Source: Bradyrhizobium sp. CCBAU 51627
GTDB taxonomy: Bacteria > Pseudomonadota > Alphaproteobacteria > Rhizobiales > Xanthobacteraceae
Length of the DNA: 64,000 bases
Assembly: GCF_028128765.1 (NCBI RefSeq)
Contig: NZ_LBJG01000081.1
Location: 17,642-81,641, forward strand
Direction: 5' to 3'
In this document: positions 7,732 through 16,708 of the stretch, one piece after another
Layout of the letters: each line of letters begins with the position of its first letter
Position numbering within the stretch: position 1 is the stretch's first letter
The notes under the pieces: model-generated
Database searches by the model: none
What the model was told of the DNA's origin: nothing
The model's input: only the letters and a program-made list of their open reading frames with translations
Translations under genes and position numbers: made by a program

Positions 7732-10026
7732 ATGTCGCAGCAGCCGCATGACAATAATGGCTTCGCGAGGCGTGCAGCATTCGCGCTTGCAGGCTGGCTA
7801 TTGATGTGCCTGGCGTACATCTCGCCCGCCTTCGCCGCCAGCGACTTACCGACATACCTACCGAAGCTCGCGCCTGCGGAATTTTTCCCCGGTGCGGATC
7901 GTTTTGGTCCTCCGCAAGGCGATCCGCCCATTGTTCCGGTCTATCGCGGCGACCAGCTGCAGGGATTTGTTTTTTTGAACTCCGATTTGGCCAACGCCAT
8001 CGGATACTCGGGCAAGCCGATCCACATCCTGGCAGGGATCGATCCGAATGGCGTGATCACCGGCATCAAGCTTGTCGATCACAAGGAACCGATCGTGCTG
8101 GTCGGCATTCCGGAGGCCCGTATCGTCGCTGCCATGAATTCGCTGGTCGGCAAGAACATGAAGCCGGTCGCCAGTGGAGCCGAGAACCCGCCGCAGGTCG
8201 ATATCGTCAGCGGCGCGACCGTCACGGTGCTGGTGATGAGCGACAGCATCGTCCGCGCGGCGTCCAAGCTGATCCGGAGCGGTCGCGTCGGCGGCGGAGA
8301 CGGCGCGGCGGCATCGGCAGCCCTGCCCCCGGTCATCAAGACTCTCGATCTCGAACACAGCGAAGTGCGCGACTGGGAGAGTCTCGTCGGCGACGGCTCG
8401 GTGCGCCGGCTTCGTCTCGGGATCGGCGACGTCAATGAGGCCTTCGCAAAGTCCGGCAACGCGGCGGCGAGCCAGTATCCCGAGCCCGGCGATGCGAGCG
8501 ACAGCTTTATCGACCTGTATGCTGCGCTGGTGACTGCGCCCACGATCGGCCGCAGCCTGCTCGGCGACGATGGCTATCAACGGCTGAAGGACAGGCTGAA
8601 GCCGGGACAGCAGGCGATCGTCGTCGCGGGCAATGGCGTCTACTCTTTCAAGGGCTCGGCCTATGTACGCGGCGGCATTTTCGATCGCATCGAGATTTTG
8701 CAGGACGGCAACAGCACTCGGTTCCGCGACCGCAACCATACGCGACTTGGTGCGCTGGACGCTGCGGGCGCTCCCGAGTTCAAGGAAATCGCACTGTTCG
8801 TCACGCCTCCCGAGTTCACGCTCGATCCGACGCAGCCCTGGCAGCTTCAATTGCTCGTGCAGCGAAGCCTGGGCGGACGCGACAAGGCTTTCCTGACATT
8901 CGACATCAACTACGCCCTGCCCGATCAATACATGCGCCGCGAGCAGCGCGCGGTCACCGTGCCGGAGAGCGCCCAGGCCCCTGCAGCGCAGGCGCCGGCA
9001 GCGGCCGCCCCGCCGCCGGAGACGGATGAGCCGCTCTGGATGCGGATCTGGCGTGCGAACACGGTCTCGGTCGGTATTACAGCGTTCATGCTGGCCGCCC
9101 TCACCGGCATCTTCTTCTTCCAGAACCTGCTGGTGCGCCGTCCGGTGCTCTACAATTGGGTTCGGCGAGGCTATCTCGCCCTCGTCCTGGTCTGGCTGGG
9201 CTGGTACGCAAACGCCCAGCTCTCGGTGGTCAATGTCGTCACCTTCACCAATGCGCTGGTGACCGGCTTTCACTGGGAATTCTTTCTCGCCGCTCCGCTG
9301 ATCTTCATTCTGTGGGCAGCGACGGCGGGAGGTCTTCTATTCTGGGGGCGCGGTCCGTTCTGCGGCTGGCTATGTCCCTTCGGCGCGCTGCAGGAGCTGA
9401 CCAACCAGGCCGCCAAATGGTTGAAGGTGCCGCAAATCACGGTGCCGTGGGGACTGCACGAGCGGCTCTGGCCTATCAAGTATATCGTCTTCCTGGGGCT
9501 GTTCGGCTTGTCGCTCTACTCCGTCGACATGGCCGAACGGTTTGCCGAGATCGAACCGTTCAAGACGGCAATCATCCTGAAGTTCGCGGGCCAATGGCCG
9601 TTCGTCCTTTACGCGGTGGCGCTGCTCGTGATCGGCCTCTTCATCGAGCGCTTTTTCTGCCGCTACCTCTGTCCGCTCGGTGCAGCGCTTGCGATTCCTG
9701 GACGCCTGAGGACGTTCGAATGGCTTCGCCGCTGGCAGGAATGCGGCTCACCATGCCAGCGCTGCGCCAAGGAGTGTCCGGTGCAGTCGATCCATCCCGA
9801 GGGACATATCAACGTCAATGAATGCATCTACTGCATGCATTGCCAGGAGCTCTACTACGACGACCATCGCTGTCCGCACATGATCCAGGTGCGGCTGAAG
9901 CGCGAGAAGCGTCAGGCGTTGTCATCGCCCTCGATGCGCGCGGGCGGCAAGGGGCCCGCCACCGTTATCACCGCTGGCGGCAAGCCTGTCGGCGTATCAG
10001 CCGTCACCTCTCCACCTGAAACCTGA
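7732..10026 (+). CDS. nosR: NosR, membrane flavo-iron-sulfur protein for N2O reduction
   Basis: 764 aa, normal NosR length. Needed for nos expression and thought to pass electrons from the quinone pool to NosZ. Order: signal/first helix (about 12-33), periplasmic FMN-binding domain with SGAT (about residues 160-163, the Thr that carries covalent FMN), a long periplasmic region, then membrane segments from about 445. Two CxxxCP motifs, CGWLCPFGA (about 544) and CRYLCPLGA (about 645), are typical of the NosR/NapH family. The C-terminal cytosolic end has two 4Fe-4S motifs (CQRCAKECP and CIYCMHCQELYY). First gene of nosRZDFYLX; NosX encoded at the other end would flavinylate it. Confidence 0.97.
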   Translation: MSQQPHDNNGFARRAAFALAGWLLMCLAYISPAFAASDLPTYLPKLAPAEFFPGADRFGPPQGDPPIVPVYRGDQLQGFVFLNSDLANAIGYSGKPIHILAGIDPNGVITGIKLVDHKEPIVLVGIPEARIVAAMNSLVGKNMKPVASGAENPPQVDIVSGATVTVLVMSDSIVRAASKLIRSGRVGGGDGAAASAALPPVIKTLDLEHSEVRDWESLVGDGSVRRLRLGIGDVNEAFAKSGNAAASQYPEPGDASDSFIDLYAALVTAPTIGRSLLGDDGYQRLKDRLKPGQQAIVVAGNGVYSFKGSAYVRGGIFDRIEILQDGNSTRFRDRNHTRLGALDAAGAPEFKEIALFVTPPEFTLDPTQPWQLQLLVQRSLGGRDKAFLTFDINYALPDQYMRREQRAVTVPESAQAPAAQAPAAAAPPPETDEPLWMRIWRANTVSVGITAFMLAALTGIFFFQNLLVRRPVLYNWVRRGYLALVLVWLGWYANAQLSVVNVVTFTNALVTGFHWEFFLAAPLIFILWAATAGGLLFWGRGPFCGWLCPFGALQELTNQAAKWLKVPQITVPWGLHERLWPIKYIVFLGLFGLSLYSVDMAERFAEIEPFKTAIILKFAGQWPFVLYAVALLVIGLFIERFFCRYLCPLGAALAIPGRLRTFEWLRRWQECGSPCQRCAKECPVQSIHPEGHINVNECIYCMHCQELYYDDHRCPHMIQVRLKREKRQALSSPSMRAGGKGPATVITAGGKPVGVSAVTSPPET

Positions 10027-10049
10027 AACCGAAAGCCGAGGAGGCAATC

Positions 10050-11993
10050 ATGAGCGACAACGACAGAGCAAAGGGCGTCAGCCGACGAACGGTGCTGGGA
10101 ACAACAGCGGCCGCTGCGGGCATGGGCCTGGCAGGCGGAGCGACCCTGAAGGACAGCGGCGGATTCATCTCGCCCGCCGACGCTCAAACGAAGGCACCCG
10201 CGGCAGCGCCGGCGCGACCGGGGCTGCAGAAGGCGGAAGTGGCGCCTGGCGAACTCGACGAATACTACGTGTTCTTTTCGAGCGGACAGTCCGGCGAGAT
10301 GCGGATCCTCGGCCTCCCCTCGATGCGCGAGCTGATGCGCGTTCCGGTGTTCAACCGCTGCAGCGCGACCGGCTGGGGCCTGACCAATGAAAGCCTCAAG
10401 GTTCTCACCGAGGGCCTGCAGCCCGCCACGCGCGAATTCCTCAAGACGCGTGGCGGCACGTTCCTGAACGGCGATCTCCACCATCCGCATATCTCCTTCA
10501 CGGACGGCACTTATGACGGCCGCTACGCCTTCATGAACGACAAGGCCAACACGCGCGTCGCGCGGGTGCGGCTCGACGTGATGAAGTGCGACAAGATCAT
10601 CGAGCTGCCCAACCAGCATACGGTCCACGGCTTGAGGGTGCAGAAATATCCGCGCACCGGTTACGTGTTTGCCAATGGCGAGGATGGTGTGCCCCTGCCC
10701 AATGACGGCAAGGTCCTGGACGATCCCAAACAGTATCGGTCGATCTTCAGTGCGATCGACGGCGACACGATGAAGGTCGCCTGGCAGGTGATCGTCAGCG
10801 GCAATCTCGACAACGTCGATGCTGACTACCAGGGCAAGTACGCGTTCTCGACCTGCTACAACGGCGAGGAAGGCGTCACTCTGGCTGAAATGACGGCAAA
10901 CGAACAGGATTGGGTCGTCATCTTCAACATCAAGCGAATCGAGGAGGCCGTCAAGAAAGGCGACTTCAAGGAAATGAACGGCGTGCCCGTGATCGACGGC
11001 CGCAAGGGGTCAGCCTATACCCGGTACGTACCTGTCTCGAACAATCCGCACGGCATGAACACGGCGCCGGACGGCATCCACATCGTCGCCGCCGGAAAGC
11101 TCTCCCCGACCGTCACCGTCATGGACGTGCGGCTTTTCGACCAGTTGTTCGACGATAAGATCAAGCCGCGCGACGTCGTCGTCGCCGAGCCCGAACTCGG
11201 CCTCGGACCGCTGCATACGGCCTATGACGGCAAGGGCAACGCCTATACGACCCTGTTCCTCGACAGCCAGATCGTCAAATGGAACATCGATCTGGCCAAG
11301 CGAGCCTTCAAGGGAGAAAAGGTCAATCCCATCCTCCAGAAGCTCGACGTGCACTATCAGCCGGGTCACAACCACAGCTCCATGGGGCAGACCAAGGAGG
11401 CCGACGGAAAATGGCTGATCTCGCTGAACAAGTTCTCCAAGGACCGCTTCCTGAACGTCGGACCGCTCAAGCCCGAGAACGATCAGCTGATCGACATCTC
11501 GGGCGACCAGATGAAGCTGGTTCACGATGGCCCCAGCTTCGCCGAGCCGCATGATGCGACCATCGTTCACCGTTCCAAGATCAACCCGATCTCGATCTGG
11601 GACCGCGCGGATCCGATGTTTGCGGATGCGGTCAAGCAGGCCAAGGCGGACGGCGTCAATCTGGAGGCGGATTCGAAGATTATTCGCGACGGCAACAAGG
11701 TGCGCGTCTACATGACCTCGACCGCGCCGGCGTTTGGCCTCGAGAAGTTCGATGTCAAACAGGGTGACGAGGTTACCGTCTACATTACCAATATCGATGC
11801 GGTCGAGGATCTCACCCACGGCTTCTGCATCGTGAACTATGGTATCCAGATGGAAGTCGCGCCGATGGCCACCGCGTCCGTGACGTTCACGGCCAGCAAG
11901 CCGGGAGTTTACTGGTATTACTGCTCCTGGTTCTGCCACGCCATGCACATGGAAATGAAAGGCCGGATGTTGGTCGAGCCGAAGTCGGTCTGA
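10050..11993 (+). CDS. nosZ: Nitrous-oxide reductase (clade I, Tat-exported)
   Basis: 647 aa. Periplasmic multicopper enzyme that reduces N2O to N2. The twin-arginine signal (GVSRRTVLGTTAAAAG, residues 9-24) marks clade I. The N-terminal beta-propeller carries the CuZ histidines: DLHHPHISF (about 140-148), TVHGLR, NNPHGMN, LGPLHTAYD, PGHNHSSMGQ and EPHDATIV. The C-terminal cupredoxin domain has the CuA site CSWFCHAMHMEM about 15 residues from the end, plus the upstream His in THGFCIVNYG. Start supported by GAGGAGG just upstream. All expected copper ligands are present, so it should be active. Confidence 0.98.
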   Translation: MSDNDRAKGVSRRTVLGTTAAAAGMGLAGGATLKDSGGFISPADAQTKAPAAAPARPGLQKAEVAPGELDEYYVFFSSGQSGEMRILGLPSMRELMRVPVFNRCSATGWGLTNESLKVLTEGLQPATREFLKTRGGTFLNGDLHHPHISFTDGTYDGRYAFMNDKANTRVARVRLDVMKCDKIIELPNQHTVHGLRVQKYPRTGYVFANGEDGVPLPNDGKVLDDPKQYRSIFSAIDGDTMKVAWQVIVSGNLDNVDADYQGKYAFSTCYNGEEGVTLAEMTANEQDWVVIFNIKRIEEAVKKGDFKEMNGVPVIDGRKGSAYTRYVPVSNNPHGMNTAPDGIHIVAAGKLSPTVTVMDVRLFDQLFDDKIKPRDVVVAEPELGLGPLHTAYDGKGNAYTTLFLDSQIVKWNIDLAKRAFKGEKVNPILQKLDVHYQPGHNHSSMGQTKEADGKWLISLNKFSKDRFLNVGPLKPENDQLIDISGDQMKLVHDGPSFAEPHDATIVHRSKINPISIWDRADPMFADAVKQAKADGVNLEADSKIIRDGNKVRVYMTSTAPAFGLEKFDVKQGDEVTVYITNIDAVEDLTHGFCIVNYGIQMEVAPMATASVTFTASKPGVYWYYCSWFCHAMHMEMKGRMLVEPKSV

Positions 11994-12006
11994 CGGGAGT
12001 GAGCTC

Positions 12007-13368
12007 GTGAACGTCTTGTTGCGCATGGTCCCGGCGGCGCTGGCCGCCGCCGGGGTATTCGGCTTCGCCAGCGCGGAGACCCTGACGGCCACGCCGGGGC
12101 AGCCGTTGCAGGCGTTGCTGGATAGCGCGCACGCCGGCGACGTCGTCGAGCTCTCCCCCGGCGACTATCACGGCTCGGTCCGGATCGATCGTTCGTTGCA
12201 GCTGGTCGGCAGGCAGGCCGCAGTGCTCGACGGTGGCGGCACCGACAGCGTCATCACGGTCAACGCGCCTGATGTCACGGTCCGCGGCGTGACCATCCGG
12301 GGATCCGGCCGCGATCTGCAGGCCATGAACTCCGGAATCTTCCTGGAGAAGACGGCCGAACGCGCGACGATCGAGGGTAACCGACTGGTGGAAAACCTGT
12401 TCGGTATCTACGTGCACGGCGCCCGGGGTTCGCGGGTCGCACGCAACGACATCGAGGGTCTGCGCGGCGGCCGTCTCAGCGAGGCCGGCAACGGCATCTC
12501 GCTCTGGAATGCCCCCGACGTCACCATCGCGGACAACACGTTCCGTTACGGCCGCGACGGCATCTTCTCGGTCTCGAGCAGCAAGGACCGCTTCATCAAC
12601 AACCGTTTCGACCAGGTCCGCTTCGCGATTCATTACATGTACACCAATGACAGCGAAGTCAGCGGCAACGTCTCGATCGGCAATCATGTCGGATACGCTA
12701 TCATGTATTCGAACCGGCTGGTGATCCGCGGCAACGTCTCCGATCACGATCGCGACCACGGATTCCTGTTCAACTACGCGAACTACGCCGACATCGACGG
12801 CAACCGTGTCACAGGCGGCCCGCTGAGCTCGTCAATGGATGCGACGGACAGCGGTCTTGACGACGAACGAGACATGCTTCCGGACTCGGCGCGGGCGCGC
12901 CCGCTTCGGAGCGGCCCCGAAAAATGCGTGTTCATCTACAACGCCAACCACAATAAGTTCCGCAACAACTGGTTCGAGCGCTGCGCCATCGGCGTGCACT
13001 TCACCGCCGGCTCCGAAGGCAACGAGATCACGGGCAACGCCTTCGTGAACAACGCCAACCAGGTGAAATACGTTGGCACGCGCAACCTGGATTGGTCGAG
13101 CGGCGGGCGCGGCAATTACTGGAGCGACAATCCGGCATTCGACCTCAACGGCGACGGAATCGCCGATACGGCGTATCGGCCGAACGATCTCATCGATCGC
13201 GTGCTGTGGACTGCGCCCGCTGCAAAGGTCCTCATCAACAGCCCCGCCGTCCAGGTGATCCGCTGGGCGCAGGCGCAATTCCCGGCCCTGCTGCCGGGAG
13301 GCGTCATCGATAGCCACCCTCTGATCTCCCCGCCCCCGCGTCGCACGGCCCAGGAGGCGCGGCGATGA
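12007..13368 (+). CDS. nosD: NosD, periplasmic copper-site maturation protein
   Basis: 453 aa. Signal peptide at residues 1-22, then a right-handed parallel beta-helix of PbH1/CASH repeats (many NxxxGNxxxxN units such as RFINNRFDQVRFAIHYMYTNDSEVSGN). NosD works with the NosFY ABC transporter in building the CuZ sulfide-bridged cluster of NosZ. It starts 13 nt after nosZ with GGGAG in the spacer, and its stop overlaps the nosF start (ATGA). Confidence 0.96.
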   Translation: MNVLLRMVPAALAAAGVFGFASAETLTATPGQPLQALLDSAHAGDVVELSPGDYHGSVRIDRSLQLVGRQAAVLDGGGTDSVITVNAPDVTVRGVTIRGSGRDLQAMNSGIFLEKTAERATIEGNRLVENLFGIYVHGARGSRVARNDIEGLRGGRLSEAGNGISLWNAPDVTIADNTFRYGRDGIFSVSSSKDRFINNRFDQVRFAIHYMYTNDSEVSGNVSIGNHVGYAIMYSNRLVIRGNVSDHDRDHGFLFNYANYADIDGNRVTGGPLSSSMDATDSGLDDERDMLPDSARARPLRSGPEKCVFIYNANHNKFRNNWFERCAIGVHFTAGSEGNEITGNAFVNNANQVKYVGTRNLDWSSGGRGNYWSDNPAFDLNGDGIADTAYRPNDLIDRVLWTAPAAKVLINSPAVQVIRWAQAQFPALLPGGVIDSHPLISPPPRRTAQEARR

Positions 13369-14279
13369 AGACGGTGCGCATCTCCGGCGTCACGAAAGAT
13401 TACGGCAGTGTCAAAGCCGTCCGCGACGCCTCGTTCGAGCTCAACGAAGGCGAGCTGGTGGCCCTGATCGGCCATAACGGCGCCGGCAAGACCACACTCA
13501 TGAAACTGATGCTGGGGCTGATACGGCCGACCGGCGGCTCCATCGAGGTTCTCGGAGACAATCCTGCCGCCGGCGAATTTGCCGGCCGCCGGCAACTTGG
13601 ATACCTGCCGGAGAATGTCTCCTTCGACGCCGCGCTGACCGCGCGCGAGACTCAGGCCTTCTACGCCAGGCTGAAGCGCGAGCCGGTGGCGACGGCGCTC
13701 GATCTGCTCGACACCGTCGGGCTGGGAGCGGCCAGCCGTCGCCGGGTCGGTACCTATTCGAAGGGCATGCGCCAGCGCCTCGGACTGGCGCAGGCGTTGA
13801 TCGGACGTCCGCGGGTTCTGCTGCTGGACGAGCCGACCACCGGACTCGATCCGGAGCTGCGTCAGACCTTCTACGACGTCATCCAGCGGCTTGCGGCCGA
13901 TGGTGCCACCGTGTTGCTGTCATCTCACGTCCTCACAGAACTCGAGGAGCGCGCCGGCCGGGTCATCATCATGAACCGAGGTATCAAGGTCGCGGACGGA
14001 TCGATCGCAGAGCTGCGCCGGCTCGCCCAGCTGCCCACCAGGATCCGTCTCAAGGTCTCGGGCCTTGCTCCGAGCGAACTGCCGGGCTGGGCCCCTCAGG
14101 ATGTGACCTGCCGCCGTTTGAATGGCCACATCGTCGAGATCGACGCCGCGCCGGAGCGAAAGATCGAGCTGCTGCACCGCGCGACGGCCTTGGGCAATTC
14201 GGTCGAGGACGTCGACGTGGTTCCGCCGTCCCTGGATGAGCTTTACGCTCACTTCCTCAGGCAATCGGAGCAGGCGTGA
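13365..14279 (+). CDS. nosF: NosF, ABC transporter ATPase for CuZ assembly
   Basis: 304 aa. Walker A GHNGAGKTTLMKL (about 36-48), ABC signature YSKGMRQRLGLAQAL (about 132-146), Walker B VLLLDEPTTGLDP (about 155-167) and switch His in SSHVLTELEE (about 187). It pairs with the permease NosY and delivers a substrate, probably a sulfur species, to NosD in the periplasm. ATGA overlap with nosD upstream and TGATG overlap with nosY downstream indicate translational coupling. Confidence 0.97.
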   Translation: MKTVRISGVTKDYGSVKAVRDASFELNEGELVALIGHNGAGKTTLMKLMLGLIRPTGGSIEVLGDNPAAGEFAGRRQLGYLPENVSFDAALTARETQAFYARLKREPVATALDLLDTVGLGAASRRRVGTYSKGMRQRLGLAQALIGRPRVLLLDEPTTGLDPELRQTFYDVIQRLAADGATVLLSSHVLTELEERAGRVIIMNRGIKVADGSIAELRRLAQLPTRIRLKVSGLAPSELPGWAPQDVTCRRLNGHIVEIDAAPERKIELLHRATALGNSVEDVDVVPPSLDELYAHFLRQSEQA

Positions 14280-15106
14280 TGAATGTCCTGATCGTCGCAG
14301 CCAAGGAGATCCACCAGGCCATTCGCAATCGCTGGGTGCTCGCGGCTACGCTGCTGCTCGCCGGGCTTGCGCTGTCGCTGAGCTTTCTCGGCAGCGCGCC
14401 AACCGGGAACGTCGGGGTTCGCGCGCTCGACGTGGTCATCGTCAGCCTGTCGAGCCTGACGATCTTTCTGGTTCCGCTGATCGCGCTTCTGATCTCCCAC
14501 GACGCCATCGTCGGCGAGATGGAGCGCGGAACGATGCTGTTGCTGCTGAGCTATCCGGTCGCGCGCTGGCAGGTGTTGCTCGGCAAGTTCCTGGGCCATC
14601 TCGCCGTTCTCGCCTTCGCGACCTGCCTCGGCTATGGGCTTGCCGTCGGGGCATTGGCGGCGACAGGCAGCCACATCGATACCGATAGCCTGCTGGCGTT
14701 CATGGCGATGATCGGCTCCTCCGTGCTGTTGGGCGCAGCTTTCGTGGCGATCGGATACCTGGTCAGCGCGCTTGTGCGTGACCGGGGAACCGCGGCCGGC
14801 ATCTGCATCGGGTTGTGGCTGCTGCTGGTCCTGATCTACGACATGGCGCTGCTGGGCGTGCTTGCCCTCGACCAGGGACGCAACATCTCACCGACAGCGC
14901 TCAACGCCATGCTGCTGTCGAATCCGACCGATGCTTACCGGCTGATCAATCTGACCGGGTTCGCCAATGTCAGCACCTTTGCCGGCATGGCCGGCCTCGC
15001 GCAAAGCACGTCGCTGACAGTGCCTGTGCTTCTGGCCGCCCTGCTCTGCTGGACCATGGTTCCGCTGGCACTGGCCGCGCTCGCTTTCTCGCGGAGAGAG
15101 CTATGA
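14279..15106 (+). CDS. nosY: NosY, ABC transporter permease for CuZ assembly
   Basis: 275 aa from the ATG at 14279, which overlaps the nosF stop by one base; a GTG at 14276 is also in frame. About six membrane helices of the ABC-2 type, starting with NVLIVAAKEIHQAIRNRWVLA, the coupling-helix-like segment usual in NosY. It forms the membrane part of NosFY. The stop overlaps nosL by 4 nt. Confidence 0.96.
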   Translation: MNVLIVAAKEIHQAIRNRWVLAATLLLAGLALSLSFLGSAPTGNVGVRALDVVIVSLSSLTIFLVPLIALLISHDAIVGEMERGTMLLLLSYPVARWQVLLGKFLGHLAVLAFATCLGYGLAVGALAATGSHIDTDSLLAFMAMIGSSVLLGAAFVAIGYLVSALVRDRGTAAGICIGLWLLLVLIYDMALLGVLALDQGRNISPTALNAMLLSNPTDAYRLINLTGFANVSTFAGMAGLAQSTSLTVPVLLAALLCWTMVPLALAALAFSRREL

Positions 15107-15672
15107 GACAATGGGCGATTGCTTGCACATTGTTGCTGCCGCTCGCACTTGCGGGCTGCAACGAGAAACAGGCTGCGAAAATTCCGCCGCCGCAGCGGAT
15201 GACCGCGGAGGACATCGGCCACTATTGCGGCATGAACGTGCTGGAGCACCCGGGGCCGAAAGGGCATATCTTCGTCGCCAGCCTGATGGAGCCCGTCTGG
15301 TTCTCGTCCGTGCGCGACACACTCGCGTTTACCCGTCTGCCGGATGAGCCCAAGGACATTCAGGCGATCTACGTCTCCGACATGGCCAAAGCGCCGAGCT
15401 GGGACAAGCCGGGCCCCGACAATTGGGTCGAGGCGCACAAGGCGCTGTTCGTGATCGAAAGCCGGGTCAGAAGCGGCATGGGAGGAGATGAGGCCGTTCC
15501 GTTCTCCGACCGCGGCGCAGCCGAGAAGTTCGCCGACGAAAATGGCGGCAGGATCGTAAGCTTCGACGAAGTGCCTCGCGACTATGTCTTGACGTCGGCA
15601 ACTGCCGACATTGGTGCGGCGTCCGAAGCGACCGACGGGCTGCCGGCTGAGCGATCGAAGGGGCAACCATGA
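15103..15672 (+). CDS. nosL: NosL, copper-chaperone lipoprotein
   Basis: 189 aa. Lipoprotein signal with lipobox LALAGC, lipidated Cys at residue 19. The copper-binding region reads HYCGMNVLEHPGPKGHI (about 43-59), the family's CGM...HPGPKG signature; a Met and His further on complete the likely Cu(I) site. It supplies copper to apo-NosZ in the periplasm. It overlaps nosY by 4 nt and nosX by 4 nt. The C-terminal ~30 residues are low-complexity. Confidence 0.95.
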   Translation: MRQWAIACTLLLPLALAGCNEKQAAKIPPPQRMTAEDIGHYCGMNVLEHPGPKGHIFVASLMEPVWFSSVRDTLAFTRLPDEPKDIQAIYVSDMAKAPSWDKPGPDNWVEAHKALFVIESRVRSGMGGDEAVPFSDRGAAEKFADENGGRIVSFDEVPRDYVLTSATADIGAASEATDGLPAERSKGQP

Positions 15673-16664
15673 CACAAATGCCGACGCGGCGACGCTTCAT
15701 CAGGATCAGTGCCGCAGCAGCGGGTCTCGGCCTGCTGTCCAGCGGGCGCTTCGTTCGCGCCGAGGTCGCGCCAGCCGTCTGGCAAGGCACGATGCTGGGG
15801 GCGGTCGCGACGATGGAGATTCACCACGAGGACCGCAGCCGGGCGGAGCGACTGATCGCACTCGCTTGCGCCGAGGCGCGCCGGCTCGAGCGGCTGTTCA
15901 GCCTTTACTTGAACGATTCAGCCCTGGTCGAATTGAACCGCACCGGGATCCTGGTTGATCCCGCCGCCGAGATGGTCGACCTGCTATCGACCTCGCAGCA
16001 CTACGCGAGGCTGACGGGCGGACTGTTCGATGTGACCGTGCAGCCGCTGTGGGATCTCTACGCCAGCCATTTCTCGCAAGATGACGCCGACCCGGCGGGC
16101 CCGGCGGCGGCGGCGATCCAGGCCGCGCTCGCGCACATCGGGAGCGACCGCATGACGGTCGGCCGCGACCGCATCGTGATGCCCCGCGGCATGGCGGTCA
16201 CTCTGAACGGAATTGCGCAAGGCTATGTCACGGACAAGGTGGTGGACTTGCTGCGGGCCCACGGCGTGGCCCACAGCCTGGTCGATATGGGGGAAGCTCG
16301 AGCGATTGGCACGCGACCGGATGGACGACCATGGGAGATCGGCATCGCCGATCCGGACGTTACGGGCCAGACGAAAGCGGTGCTTCCGATTGCCGACCGT
16401 GCAGTGTCCACCTCGGGCAATTATGGTTTCAGGTTCGATCCCCGGGCCCAATTCAACCACCTGTTCGATCCGCGAACCGGCGGATGCGCTCACCGCTATC
16501 GCAGCGTGACCACGGTGTCGCGCAACGCGACCGCGGCAGACGCCTTGTCCACAGCGTTCAGCTTCATGCCGGAGAAGGACATTCGATCGTTGCTGCCGCG
16601 TGTCGAGATCGACCGCGTGCACCTCATCAATGACGCTGGCCAATCCACCGAACTCATCGCATAG
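15669..16664 (+). CDS. nosX: NosX, FAD:protein FMN transferase (ApbE family)
   Basis: 331 aa. Twin-arginine signal (TRRRFIRISAAAAGLGLLS). ApbE features follow: LGAVATMEIHHEDRSRAERL, a central MAVTLNGIAQGYVTDKVVDLL motif that binds FAD/Mg, and FNHLFDPRTGGCA near the C-terminus. It covalently attaches FMN to the Thr of the SGAT motif in NosR. Last gene of the nos operon; only 44 nt separate its stop from that of the convergent ftsH. Confidence 0.95.
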   Translation: MTQMPTRRRFIRISAAAAGLGLLSSGRFVRAEVAPAVWQGTMLGAVATMEIHHEDRSRAERLIALACAEARRLERLFSLYLNDSALVELNRTGILVDPAAEMVDLLSTSQHYARLTGGLFDVTVQPLWDLYASHFSQDDADPAGPAAAAIQAALAHIGSDRMTVGRDRIVMPRGMAVTLNGIAQGYVTDKVVDLLRAHGVAHSLVDMGEARAIGTRPDGRPWEIGIADPDVTGQTKAVLPIADRAVSTSGNYGFRFDPRAQFNHLFDPRTGGCAHRYRSVTTVSRNATAADALSTAFSFMPEKDIRSLLPRVEIDRVHLINDAGQSTELIA

Positions 16665-16708
16665 CGGTTCTTCGATCGTCCGACGCGGAGAACGGAGCGC
16701 GGCAAATC

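Noticed and set aside
7858..9273. 471-codon minus-strand open frame
   Set aside because: Antisense shadow of nosR; composition is Arg/Asp/His-rich with no domain.
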